Origin: Symbiodinium natans
Lineage: Eukaryota > Sar > Dinophyceae > Suessiales > Symbiodiniaceae
Assembly (NCBI GenBank): GCA_905221605.1
Contig: CAJNDS010002501.1
Location: forward strand, 430,001 to 494,000
Direction of reading: 5' to 3'
DNA length: 64,000 bases
Shown: in pieces, positions 33,089 to 43,178 of the stretch
Position numbering within the stretch: position 1 is the stretch's first letter
Layout of the letters: each line of letters opens with the position of its first letter
Translations under genes and position numbers: made by a program
The notes under the pieces: model-generated
What the model was told of the DNA's origin: nothing
The model's input: only the letters and a program-made list of their open reading frames with translations
Databases searched by the model: none

Positions 33089-36060
33089 GATCTGGAGGAG
33101 TTTGGGGCCCTAAGTTGGCACCTCAGTGCACTTATTAACCAACTAGAACTGTACTTCTAACCCACTTTAGGGTTTAGGGGTTAAGGTACTTATTGACCAA
33201 CTAGAACTGTACTTATCGCCCACTTAGAAGCCCCTTAAGTGCCCTGATATGGTTATAAGTACAGCTATAAGTACAGTTATAACTGGGTAATAAGTACCCT
33301 AAACCCTAAACCCTAAACCCTATTGGGTTAATAAGTACCATGACCCTCCCAGCACCTCAGTGCGCTCCCGAAGAAAGACATGGATGAGTTCGAGGAGGCG
33401 CGGGAGCTTGCCTCAGAGCTTCGAAGGGTTCGTTTAGGGTTTAGGGTTTGGGGTTTAGGGTTTGGGGTTTAGGGTTTAGGGTTTGGGGTTTGGGTTTTGG
33501 GGTTTGGGGTTTGGGGTTTAGGGTTTGGGGTTTAGGGTTTGGGGTTTGGGGTTTGGGGTTTAGGTTTTAGGGTTTCATTTTTTGGGTTGTGGTTTTAGGG
33601 TTGCGGGTTGGTGGTTGACGGTGCATACTTGGCCTTCAACTCACAATTTTTCAGGAAGTATGTAAGTATGTTTGGGCGGAGTTGCTTAAGAACTCCAGCT
33701 TTGATGACCGGAAGCCAATGTACATCGTGCTATCGGATTTTCATGCTACATCCTGAGCCCTAAACCCCTCGAACCCTAATGCTGGCGGACTCTACATGCG
33801 AGGACAGTGGGAGGCTGACGGACTGTTCTAAAAAGAGCCTTTGGAACCTAAACCCTGAACCCTAAACCCTAAACCCTACACCCCAAACCCTACGAGTAAC
33901 CTGGGCCAAACAAAGGTTAACCTTCCAATTATGGTAGGGTTACATACCCCCCCCCCCCCCCAAAAAACAAAAAAAAAAAAACAAAGGTTAAAGGTTACCT
34001 ACACAGCCACTAGGAATTCATTACCCCATTGGGGTGTAAGGGTCCATCTACGTAAATAGGGAACACTTGGGCCTGAAAGGTACTTTCTTTACATAGGGAC
34101 TTTGGGGCCCCAAATAATTATATAATATAGGGTTTAGGGTTTAGGGTTTAGGGTTTAGGGTTAGGGTTTAGGGTTTAGGGTTTAGGAATAGTGAGGTACA
34201 TGGACCCTTGACCCTTCGGGGAAAAGCGGAACACGCCTGGCTGGGCCCTTTTTGGGTTGTGCTAAGGTTGTATGTTTGTTGTATCTTATACAGCATGGTC
34301 TTGTATTCTATAGGACACCGGGGACCAAATTTAGAGAACTACCAACACGGGTCTTTCCGGGTAAGGCTGCGGAGTACAACCTCCCAGGCAGGAAGCGATC
34401 GTAAAAACCCCTAAACCCTAAACCCTAAACCCTAAACCCTAAACCCTAAACCCTAAACCCTAAACCCTCCTTCAGCCCCTGAAGATAAGGACCCCGCTGC
34501 CTTCTCAGGAGGTCCAGGCGGGCCAAGCCTTGGGTCGGGCGCTCCAGGCTGAAACCCCTAAATTCCCCTAAACCCTAAACCCTAAAACCCTCAAACCCTA
34601 AACCCTAAACCTTATAAACCCTAAACCCTAAACCTTATAAACCTTAAACCCTAAAACCCCAAACCCTAGACCTTTGGGGCCCTAGAGCCGAGACCCCTTT
34701 GCCCTGAATACTCGATAAGGACAGATGACACAGGGGGGCCGAATTGCCACACCAGCCCGGGAGCAATCGACGCTCTCTACACTGCAAGCAACCGGGTGAG
34801 GGCCTTTCATGACGCCCGGATGTCGTTCTTCTCTAAACCCTAAACCCTAAACCCTAAACCCTAAACCCTAAACCTTCTCCCTAAACATTCCATCCCGGCC
34901 CTGATTTCAGAATGAAAAACCTCCAAATAACCCCCTGAGCCCCCGAAACCCTAAAGCCCCCCTGCGTGCCCTTCCAGATGCCCTGCATACCCCCCTCATA
35001 CCTGCGGGCGCCCTGGGTATAGTCCAGGCTGCGGGTTTCTATAGGGCATATAGGGTTTAGGGCAAACCCTAAACCCTAAACCCTACACCCTAAATCCCTA
35101 AACCTCAAACCCTAAAACCCTAAACCTCAAACCCTAAAACCTCAACCCTAAACCCTAAACCCATAAGTCTCAGAGTTCAGGGCGTCATAGGCAACGCGTG
35201 AGCCGCGGGCGCATCGCTTGATGGATGTCGCCAGGAGCCTTCGAGGGGGGTTTAGGGTTTAGGGTTTAGGGTTTGGGGTTTAGGGTTTAGGGTTTAAGGT
35301 TTAGGGCTACGAACGGCCCCTACATGCAAGGTTTGGGGTTTAGGGTTTGGGGTTTGGGGTTTAGGGTTTAGGGTTTGGGGTTTAGGGTTTGGGGTTTGGG
35401 GTTTGGGGTTAGGGTTTGGGGTTTAGGGTTTAAGGAATGAGGGAATGACGCTTCTGGGCTGTGGGGGTTTCGGGGGGTTTCAGGCCCATGAACCCTAAAC
35501 TCAGGGTTTCGGTCTGCGAGGTCGGCTCTTGCAACCCCCTGAAAAATGAAATGGTCCAGGACCCCCCCCCAAGAGGGCCTCAACCCCAAAAAAATCAAAG
35601 CCCATAACCCTAAACCCCAAAACGAAAGCGAAACCCCAAACAAAAACCTCAACTACCCCAAAAAGGTCCCAAACCCCAGAACCTTAGGTTCCCTAAACCC
35701 TAAACCCTAAGCCCTATGTAAACCCTAAACAAAAACCTGAACGTCAAAAAGGTCCTAAACCCCAGAACCCTTGGCCCCAAACCGTGAACCCTAAACCCTA
35801 AACCACACCTCAACTCTCAAAAAGAGCCCGAAAACCCCAAAAATCGTCAGCCCAACAAGCTGACTTCACCACCTGAACCCTAAACCCTAAACCCTAAACC
35901 CTACACCCTACACCCTAAACCCTACACCCTAAACCCTAAACCCTAAACCCTAAACCCTAAACCCTAAACCCAACAAGCTGACTTCACCGAGGGGCTGCTG
36001 TTGTCACAGCTCGCGGCTCGGCCCCGCGGACTGCTTCCTGATGACAAGATTCTCCCCCAG
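33089..36060 (+). CDS. Unnamed plus-strand multi-exon gene model
   Basis: Several plus-strand islands look like exons of one gene: 33089-33117 (DLEEFGALSW), 33352-33428 (HLSALPKKDMDEFEEAREL), 33655-33744 (EVCKYVWAELLKNSSFDDRK then PMYIVLSDFH), 34700-34795 (GPNCHTSPGAIDALYTASNR) and 35971-36060 (ADFTEGLLLSQLAARPRGLL). Acceptors are AG; donors include GTGAGG (34796) and GTTTGG (36061). No family could be named. Grouping the islands is inference from strand and proximity. Confidence 0.4.
33118..33363. mobile_element. Family F element with 12-bp target-site duplication inside a coding region
   Basis: gcacctcagtgc occurs at 33118-33129 and 33352-33363, and both copies encode the same HLSAL frame. 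Between them is a family F element (inverted ends ACTTATTAACC and GGTTAATAAGT), which itself carries two small TTTAGGG/CCCTAAA inserts, each flanked by duplicated element sequence. Confidence 0.85.
33434..33590. repeat. TTTGGGG/TTTAGGG mixed array
   Basis: The array is dominated by the TTTGGGG variant, as at 13690-13800, 21110-21300, 35330-35430 and 48840-49045. Confidence 0.93.
33655..33756 (+). CDS. Exon of the unnamed 33-36 kb gene
   Basis: A clear pyrimidine tract and TTTTTCAG|G precede EVCKYVWAELLKNSSFDDRK then PMYIVLSDFHATS and a TGA. It either ends at CAT|GC (33744) or terminates the gene. Confidence 0.45.
   Translation, partial: EVCKYVWAELLKNSSFDDRKPMYIVLSDFHATS
34026..34217. mobile_element. 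Family B element with telomere-like insert
   Basis: Left end AAGGGTCCATCTACGTAAAT; right end TGAGGTACATGGACCCTT. About 60 bp of TTTAGGG lies between an ATAATATA stretch and the right end. Confidence 0.78.
34700..34795 (+). CDS. Exon of the unnamed 33-36 kb gene
   Basis: Reads CPEYSIRTDDTGGPNCHTSP then GAIDALYTASNR before a canonical-looking GTGAGG donor. The open frame continues through FHDARMSFFS. Well-formed protein sequence, no family recognised. Confidence 0.45.
35851..35988. repeat. Telomere-like array bounded by a 20-bp direct repeat
   Basis: cccaacaagctgacttcacc occurs exactly at 35851-35870 and 35969-35988, enclosing about 95 bp of CCCTAAA/CCCTACA. The right copy begins an exon-like island. 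Confidence 0.95.
35971..36060 (+). CDS. Exon of the unnamed 33-36 kb gene, with duplicated edges
   Basis: Thirty codons, QQADFTEGLLLSQLAARPRG then LLPDDKILPQ, up to CAG|GTTTGG. Its 5' 20 bp are repeated exactly at 35851-35870, beyond a CCCTAAA array. Par of its 3' end recurs at 36211-36226 and 36465-36480, beyond TTTAGGGG arrays. Confidence 0.45.
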
Positions 36061-36226
36061 GTTTGGGGTTTAGGGGTTTAGGGGTTTAGGGGTTTAGGGG
36101 TTTAGGGGTTTAGGGGTTTAGGGGTTTAGGGGTTTAGGGGTTTAGGGGGTTTAGGGGGTTTAGGGGGTTTAGGAGGTTGGGCCTTACGCTCTAGGGCTTC
36201 AGGGTTTTAGGCTTCCTGATGACAAG
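36033..36226. repeat. TTTAGGGG array bounded by a 16-bp direct repeat
   Basis: gcttcctgatgacaag occurs at 36033-36048 and 36211-36226. The first copy is followed by the end of an exon and about 110 bp of TTTAGGGG. The adjoining exon segment recurs near-identically at 36465-36480. Confidence 0.9.
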
Positions 36227-36960
36227 CAGTCCGCCTCCCCCCCCCCCCCGGATTTGGGGCTTTTTGGGGGTTTAGGGCTAGGGTGTTACGGCTTTAGAGG
36301 GTTCCAGGGGTTTTGGGGTTGTAGATGTTTAGGCTTTTAGGGCTTTAGGGTTCTAGGGTCTTAGTTTTTTTTGTTTGGAGGGTTGAGGTTCTTTTCTAAG
36401 TTTGGGGCTTTAGGGCTTTGGGGTTCTAGCGTTTAGGGGTTAGAGGGTTTTAGGGCTTTAGGGAACAAGATTTTCCCAGGTTATGGGGTTAAGGGTTTGG
36501 GTTTTAGGTTTCGGGCTTGGGGATTAGGGTAGGGTTTGGGGTTTAGGGCTTAGGGTTTTAGGGTTTTAGGGTTCAGGGCTTTAGCGGTTAGGGCTTCAGG
36601 GTCTTAGGGCTTAGGACGCAATTTAGGGCTTGGAGGGTTTGAGGGTTTAGGGCTTTAGGGCTTTAGGAGTTCTAGGGGTTCTAGGGGTTTTTGGCTTCAG
36701 GGGTTTGCGGGTTTTAGGGTTTAGGGGTTTAGGGTTTAGGGTTTAGGGTTCAGGGTCAGCCGCCCCAAGTCCAGGAACTCTCTTCTCGCCGCCGTTGCAG
36801 ACAAAAGACCCCTCAGACAGCACAGCGAAAAAAAAAAAACGAAGACCAAAACCCCTCAACCCTCATCCAGTGCCGAACCTGAACCCTAAACCCTAAACCC
36901 TAAACCCTAAACCCTAAACCCTAAACCCTAAACCCTAAACCCTAAACCCCTTTTTGCCCC
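36061..36960. other. Gene-poor G-rich zone
   Basis: TTTAGGGG array followed by highly degenerate TTTAGGG-related text, then a CCCTAAA array at 36885-36950. The only unique items are duplicated exon fragments at 36211 and 36465. Confidence 0.7.
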
Positions 36961-37035
36961 TTCTGGGCGCCAGCTTAGCCAGCGATCCCACTCTGAGCGC
37001 CGCACGCTGCGAAACACACTTCGGCTGCGGCTTTA

Positions 37036-37133
37036 GGTGGAGAGTCGCGGGCACCTATTGTTTTTTTTTTCAGGGTTTAGGGTTTGGGGTTTGGGGCTTG
37101 GGGTTTAGGATTTAGGGTGGAGAGTCGAGGGCA
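37036..37133. repeat. Telomere-like stretch bounded by an 18-bp direct repeat
   Basis: ggtggagagtcgcgggca (37036-37053) recurs with one mismatch at 37116-37133, enclosing T-run, TTTAGGG and TTTGGGG units. Confidence 0.92.
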
Positions 37134-37461
37134 GCCGCTGTGTGTGTAGGGCTTTTGGAGGGGGTTTTAGGGCTAGGATTTTGGTTTTTTTGAACTTCGG
37201 GTTTTTTAGGGTTTTCAGGTTCAGGGTTTTAGGGTTTGGAGTCTTTGGGAGTTTCGGTTTCAGGCTTTAGGGCATTGGGTTTGGAATTTTGTTGCTTCGT
37301 TGGCACTGTCTTGGGACTGAGGGTTTTAGGGTTTAGGGCGATAGTGGTGGCACGCCTAAAAGAGGCCTGGGGAAACGTAGTTCGGGGTTTAGGGCGTGGG
37401 GGGTTGTGGTGTGCGGTTCAGGGTTTGGCCTTGGGCCTACTGGGACGACGTGGTTACCACT

Positions 37462-37618
37462 CTTTGCTTAAGAAGCTAAAGGAATAAGAATAACAATGAT
37501 CCCGTGGAAGTTTATATAACATAAATATGAATAAATATAATATGTATATATATATATATATGTCTACACACTTTTTTCTTGTTCATTTTTATTTGTTGGG
37601 CGGGTTCTTAAGCAAATA
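37462..37618. mobile_element. Family M element with (AT)n core
   Basis: CTTTGCTTAAGAA and TTCTTAAGCAAATAG are inverted ends; the core is AT-rich with an (AT)9 tract. Confidence 0.65.
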
Positions 37619-38265
37619 GTTGGCTAAGGTCTGCTGAAGCCTCATTGTCATCGCTTCGGGCACCCTAAAACTCCGAAACCTCTAGGCCCGAGAGTTACCA
37701 AAGGCCTAGTGTAGGCAATCACTACCCCAAACCCCAAGACCCTAAACGTCCGAAAGCCTGACATCCTGTACCCTAAACTCTAAAACCTAAACCCGGTGAC
37801 TGTAGGGTTACAGAAACCGCCCTAAACCCTAAACCCTAAACCCTAAACCCCAAAACCGCAGCTCTGCGAGCTCCAAGCCGGCAAACCCTAAATCCTAAAA
37901 CCCAGAGATCCCAGGAGTAAACTAAGAATAGAAAGGGTTTAGGGTTTAGGGTTTTGGGTTTAGGGTTTAGGGTTTGGGGTTTGGGGTTTGGAGTTTGGAG
38001 TTTGGGGTTTGGGGTTTGGGGTTTAGGATTTAGGACGACCCAAGAGTAAACTAGGAACAACAACGGCGCTCTTTGTTGGTTTACAAGGGCTTCTAAGGGG
38101 ACCTGAACCTTATAAAAAAGATGCAATAAGGGCCTACTACTGGTCCTAGACCCTGCCCCAAGGCCCTTCTGAGGTCATTGGGCTTTTGTGGCGCTCCGGA
38201 CGTAGGGTTCTTGGATGGAATGCTGGCGTAAAAGGTCAAGGGCAGCTCCACTGTAGGGCGTCGGG

Positions 38266-38383
38266 CACCCTAAACCCTAAACCCTAAACCCTAAACCCTA
38301 AACCCTAAACCCTAAACCCTAAACCCTAAACCCTAAACCCTAAACCCTAAACCCTAAACCCTAAACCCTAAACCCTAAACCCA
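38266..38383. repeat. Interstitial telomere-like array (CCCTAAA)n
   Basis: About 16 perfect units in C-rich orientation. Confidence 0.97.
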
Positions 38384-39030
38384 TTCCTGCCCCTGGCATG
38401 GCTTTTTGGGTACCGAATTTCATAATCGTACTGGGTTCCTTATACCATCAAAACTCTGTACCATAGGGGCCTCAATAACTTAGAATAGGGTGTTGGGGGG
38501 CAATGATAAGACAGTATTATCTAAGGACCATAAGGAAACACGATTTCCTGTTTAGAATAGGTTCTTGGAAACTATTGTGATACAGGATGAGATAGGACCA
38601 TAAGGAAACACTTCATTTTTCCTGCTTAGAATGGGGTTTCGGGGGGTTACTCTAACTTAGTATTATATAAGGACCATAAGGGAACATTATTTGTTTTTCT
38701 AATGGCATGTTGCCTCTCGGAACCTGGGGTTTAGGGTTTAGGGTTTAGGGTTTAGGGTTTAGGGTTTAGGGTTTAGGCAAGCAGAAGGAACATCAAGCGC
38801 CCCAGAGCTTATGGGCGGCCCTTTGAAAGGGAATTCTACTGTATTTGGTCTACTGTATTTGGGGTTGAGGGTTTAGGGTTTAGGGCGGCATTCTTGCTTT
38901 GGAAACTCCGATGTTAGTATGACTTACATGTTCGGGCCTCTACATGATGGTCACTGTTGGGGTACCCTTGGTACAAGGCTCCGTCTTGACATCGGTACGT
39001 CGATACTCATAAACGGGACCTTAATAAACT
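38384..39030. other. Degenerate family H elements, no gene recognised
   Basis: Three related AT-rich segments (near 38500, 38585 and 38650) share ATAAGGACCATAAGGGAACA and TTTCCTGNTTAGAATGGG, resembling family H elements at 19640, 20230, 44459 and 49390. A TTTAGGG array lies at 38727-38775. Confidence 0.6.
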
Positions 39031-39045
39031 TAAATTAACGCCCAC

Positions 39046-39697
39046 ATGCATGGTGGCTCTAGGGCACGCTCCGTTTTTGTTCGCGCTCACTCATTGTACC
39101 TTGAATCGATCGATGTACAGCAGTATGCAAGAGCCGAACGACGCCGAAGGCCCTGCAAAGACAAGTACAAACAGATACTGCATTCGCTTGATAGAACTTG
39201 CCCAGACGTAAACGGCATGTGTTGCAGGAAATGGTCATCCTTCCTCCAGATCATTGGCAACACTACCCGAAACTCTTCGCCGTACGTGTGATCTTGAAAG
39301 GAGTCATGGTTGTCCTGCATACTGGCAATGATGTTGTGATACCCCTCTCCATCTGTGATTGTGCTACTAACAAGAATCATTTGCGATGCGACCAGCATCT
39401 GTGCAGCACTTCCTTGTTGCACTAGCATGTGCTGGGCATGGACTGATTCCCATCTCCCGCTGATGCATTAACAGCTGCTGCTCTACTCACCGATAGCCTG
39501 TACACAACGAGGCCTTGCAAATGTTGGAGCAGCACATGCAGAGATCTCAGATGAAACCACAGCTTCCGGCGCCATCGACCTCGCTCACAAGTGGTTCCAA
39601 GCGATTTTGGATTTCGGGCATCGCAGGACCTGGACCCTATCCCTGAGCTTGCCAACGGAAAACCAACAGCCACCCCGTCCATAAGGGTTGCGGACAA
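39046..39697 (-). CDS. Repeat-free open region, possible unnamed gene
   Basis: About 650 bp without telomeric repeats. Two overlapping minus frames (39428-39087 and 39697-39422) and a plus frame are open. The minus one includes DGEGYHNIIASMQDNHDSFQ and WRKDDHFLQHMPF. I cannot choose a strand with confidence or name a family. Confidence 0.3.
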
Positions 39698-40304
39698 GAA
39701 GCACCTAAACCCTAAACCCTAAACCCTAAACCCTAAACCCTAAACCCTAAACCCTGCGTACTGTCTTCACTCCTAAGCCACCCGAAACCCGTTGAGACCT
39801 GGGGCCCCTTATTTCCATATGCTGAAATTCGGTTGCCCAGCAACCTGTGCATAACAAGGGTGCCTTTCACTTGTATCTCAGTCTTAGCTTGACACTGAAC
39901 TTAAACCCTAAACCCTGAACCCAAAACCCTAAACCCTAAACCCCGAAACCCCTCAAAGGCCCCCCAAGGCCTGTCTTCTTACGTCTATCCCTGAGCCCAT
40001 AGGCCCACAAACACGGAATTCCATCACCCGGAATCACAGCCTCCTCAAATGCCCTCAACCTTAGCTCCTGAGCTCAAGGGTTTAGGGTTTAGGGTTTAGG
40101 GTTTAGGGTTTAGGGTTTAGGGTTTAGGGTGAGCTCACAGGGACTCTTATTTTGAGGTTTTGGGACCAAAGTCCTTATTGTAACAGTTTGTTTGGCCATC
40201 TTGAGCCTAAGGGCCATAAACCCCCTAAGACCGAAACCCTGCGCTATCACTCCCTATACACCTAACCCCTAAAGCACCAAACCCCTGAACCCCTCAACTC
40301 CTAC

Positions 40305-40427
40305 TTGGAGGTTCATGGTACTTATCAGCCAATTACAACTGTACAGATAACCATATTAGGGCACTTAAGGGGCTCATAGGTGGGTTGTAAGTACAGCTGT
40401 AATTGGTACCATGAACCGCCAGGTAGT
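40305..40427. mobile_element. Family F MITE-like element
   Basis: Extended ends CTACTTGGAGGTTCATGGTA and GGTACCATGAACCGCC...GGTAG; a related copy lies at 11225-11347. Confidence 0.8.
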
Positions 40428-40912
40428 TCCCTAAAACCCTTCACCGGCCTCCTGATCTCACGTCTGGTGGCCCAACAGCGAGTGCGGGCGCTGGACCTCT
40501 AAGGGCGACGGGATTCAGGGTTCAGGGTTTTAGAGTTTAGGGCTTGGGTAACCCTAAAACCTAAACCCTAAACCCTTTGAGTTTAGGGTGTTCAGGCGAG
40601 GGAAGCCATCGCAGGGGGGTAGGGTGTTTAGGGTTTAGGGTTTGGGGTTTAGGGTTTAGGGTACAGGGTTTAGGGTTTAGGGGTACCTCATTTTTCTTGC
40701 TTTGGGTGAAGGGGCGGGGTGGGAACCCCATGAGTCCGTGCACGATGCAAAAACAAGAGTACCTGGTCGGAAGGGGGGGGGCCTTACGGGCTTCAGATTC
40801 CACAGTTAAGGCCCTCAAACCAAACCCAAAGCCCCAAAACCCCAAACCTACGCCCCGATTCCCCAAACCCAAGACCCCAAAACCCCAAACCCCGACCCCT
40901 TTGCTCGCGAAC

Positions 40913-41334
40913 CCAATCTGACACAATGAAGTTGCTGTCTGACGAGCCCAACAGGACAACACGTGCACGACTCTCTGGCTGAGGCAAGGCATCGACAACC
41001 ATCGCAGCATGTGTGTAGTCCGGCAACTCTGACTGGAGAGCTTCTTCGTACCACATCAAGGGGGTCTCTTTTCCACCCTTTATGCGAGGCTGCAAGGCGC
41101 CCAAAACATTCTCCAGGATGTAGAACTTCGGCCGGTGTTTCTTCACGAACGCAAGACTTTCAACGAAAGTCTGACACTCTGGCTTGTTCACGTCGATGGG
41201 GTCTGACGTGTAACGTTCTGAGTTGGACCTGCTGTTCGACTTGCAGGAGAAACCGAACACAAATAAGTCCAGGTTCTGCATGCTCGAGTCTGACAACTTG
41301 CAACAGCGGTTGTGCACCCAGCACGGCCCCGAAC
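40913..41334 (-). CDS. C5 cytosine methyltransferase exon (dinoflagellate type)
   Basis: A 422-nt exon between AAGACAG|G and TTGG|GT. It encodes LDLFVFGFSCKSNSRSN (the motif IV region, with FSC replacing the usual PC loop), later FVKKHRPKFYILENVLGAL (ENV, motif VI) and ALPQPESRARVVLLG (the QxRxR-type motif VIII). These are core catalytic motifs of C5-DNA methyltransferases, which transfer methyl groups from S-adenosylmethionine to cytosine. SAM-binding motif I and the target-recognition region are absent, so this is one exon or a fragment. Related enzymes are abundant in dinoflagellate genomes, some carried by retrotransposons. The upstream intron holds nested palindromic elements; the downstream side runs into TTTGGGG-type repeat. 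Confidence 0.78.
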
Positions 41335-41363
41335 CTGTCTTCCGAAGCCTTGCGGAACTAAAC

Positions 41364-41574
41364 TTGGAGCCCAGTAACCATGTTATAATCAGGGCACCTT
41401 TTTTTGGTTGCTTACTTGATAAGGGAACCAGAACTAGGCCCGGGAGTAGCCTAGGAACCCTTTTTGGCTTTAAGGGGATTATAAGGGAACCCCAACCCGA
41501 AAAAAAGAAACAAGGGCCTACTCCCGGTCCGAGAGAGCCAATAAAAGGGAAAAGGGTAACACTGGGCTCCCAAG
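41364..41574. mobile_element. Family C palindromic element interrupted by a family D element
   Basis: The ends are TTGGAGCCCAGTAACCA and its inverted match near 41560-41574. Its interior is split by a complete family D element at about 41433-41535. It lies 30 nt upstream of the methyltransferase exon, probably in its intron. Confidence 0.75.
41433..41535. mobile_element. Family D MITE-like element, nested in family C
   Basis: Termini CTAGGCCCGGGAGTA and TACTCCCGGTCC are inverted repeats. The interior matches copies at 7485 and 61247: a CCTTTTTGG stretch, GGGGATTATAAGGGAACCCC and a purine-rich run. Confidence 0.8.
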
Positions 41575-42130
41575 ACGCCTGAACCTTAAAACCCAACTTA
41601 GGGCTAAGGGCTTAGGGTTTAGGACTTAGGGTTTAGGATTTAAGGGCTAGGATTTAAGGTTTAGGGTTTGGGGTTTAGGGCTTCAGGGTTTGGGGTTAGG
41701 GTGCTTCCAACTTAAGGGTTTAGGGTAATTCCAGCTACAACGACTCGTTTATTCAAACTGTCGGGCCCCTTTGATTCTCGGTAGCCCCGTAGCCTCCCTA
41801 CAATAAGGGTACTTTTTTGCATTTTGTTGTTGTTGTTTTTTCGTTTTTTTTTTGTTGGGGGGGGGGGGGGGGGAACTTGCGATTCTGAGCCTTTAAAAAG
41901 GGGAATAAGGGCCTACTCTGGGTACCCTAAACCCTAAATTCTAAACCCTAAGCCCTAAGCCCTGAGCCCTAAGCCCTAAGCCCTAAGCCCTAAACCCTAA
42001 ACCCTAAACCCTAAACCCTAAACCCTAAACCCTAAACCCTAAACCCTAAGCCATGTCAAGTGGCGGTCCAGCCCTCATCGTCATGACCCACCAGGGCTTC
42101 CTAGCAAAGCGCTGGACTCGTTGGCAGAGC

Positions 42131-42236
42131 CTAAACCCTAAACCCTAAACCCTAAACCCTAAACCCTAAACCCTAAACCCTAAACCCTAAACCCTAAACC
42201 CTAAACCCTAAACCCTAAACCCTAAACCCTAAACCC
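42131..42236. repeat. Interstitial telomere-like array (CCCTAAA)n
   Basis: About 15 perfect units. A similar array with CCCTAAG variants lies just before it at 41922-42050. Confidence 0.97.
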
Positions 42237-43095
42237 CGAACCCTAAGCCCCAAACCCTATGTAAGCCCTGTCTCTAGCTCCTTTCGGCATCACAATCCGC
42301 CAGCCCTCAGCATCAGAACCCCACCCCACCGTAACCCTGAATTTAGGGCTTAAGGTTTAGGGACACGAACAATAATAAACTCCTTGCGTCGTATCTGTAG
42401 GGTGTAGGGTTTAGGTTTCCTGAGCCTCCTAAGCTTCTGTGAGGCTCCCAAGGTACATAAGTGCCTCAACCATCTGGAATTTCCCTCCCATTGTAAGGAA
42501 CCTATCGCTCTGCTGCCAGGGTTTCGGGTTTCGGGTTTTCCCTCTGTGGGTTTGAAGAAAGTGCTTCATGTTCATAACAGATTCTGTACGAAAGTTTTCC
42601 TACGAGGACCACCTATGTAAAAACAACGCAAAAATATCCGAAACTGAGCGTGAGAGAAAACACGGAAAACCACCCTAGAACATGCGAGCAGTAACCTAAG
42701 ACACCAGTCCAAGTCCTCTCAATCCTGGCACGGTTTTCCTGAACATGCTTGGGGGGGAGAGGGGGGGGGGGGAAGGGAGTGTGGGTGGTAGACCCGAAAC
42801 TCTAAACTGACTCTCGCTGGTTTCGCTGGTTTTTCTGGCCCACACCGTGGGAGAAACATGCCCCTATCGAACTGCTGGATGGAAGCATGCAAAAGCAGGC
42901 CCCGTGTCTCAACACCTTCAACCCCAAAACGGGGAAAGGGCACCACTGGACTACCTAGAGATTTATGAACCCAAAACCCCTAAACCCTAAACTTTTCGAA
43001 CCCCAAAACCCTATAAACCCCAAACCCAAAACCCTAAACCCTAAACCCCAAACCCTAAACCCTAAACCCCAAGCTTCATGAACCCTGCATCCTGC

Positions 43096-43178
43096 CTTCA
43101 CCAGCGCTTCCTGCTCAGCATTGTGCAGCTTCGGGTAGCCAGTGGCAGGCGACGCGGCCGCACGCCGGCCGACGTAAC
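43096..43178 (-). CDS. OGDH: OGDH E1 exon: YVGRRAAASPATG, near C-terminus
   Basis: An 83-nt exon encoding YVGRRAAASPATGYPKLHN, then AEQEALVK. It matches the C-terminal E1 signature 'Y(V/A)GR...A(S/A)PATG......E...L'. Acceptor is CACAAG|GT; donor AAG|GC. A last short exon is expected below 43.1 kb but was not recognised. Confidence 0.92.

Noticed and set aside
37836-38126. Minus open frame of 96 codons
   Set aside because: Made of LNPKPQT-type translation of TTTGGGG/TTTAGGG repeat and family D element sequence.
40561-41010. 149-codon minus frame in a different frame from the methyltransferase exon
   Set aside because: It is largely the shadow of the methyltransferase exon and TTTGGGG repeat; only the frame with FSC/ENV motifs is supported.
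42719-42946. Possible last OGDH exon (minus strand reads ENRARIERTW after CATGTTCAG)
   Set aside because: Phase would fit, but there is no similarity to the family's C-terminus and a G-run interrupts the region; too weak to annotate.
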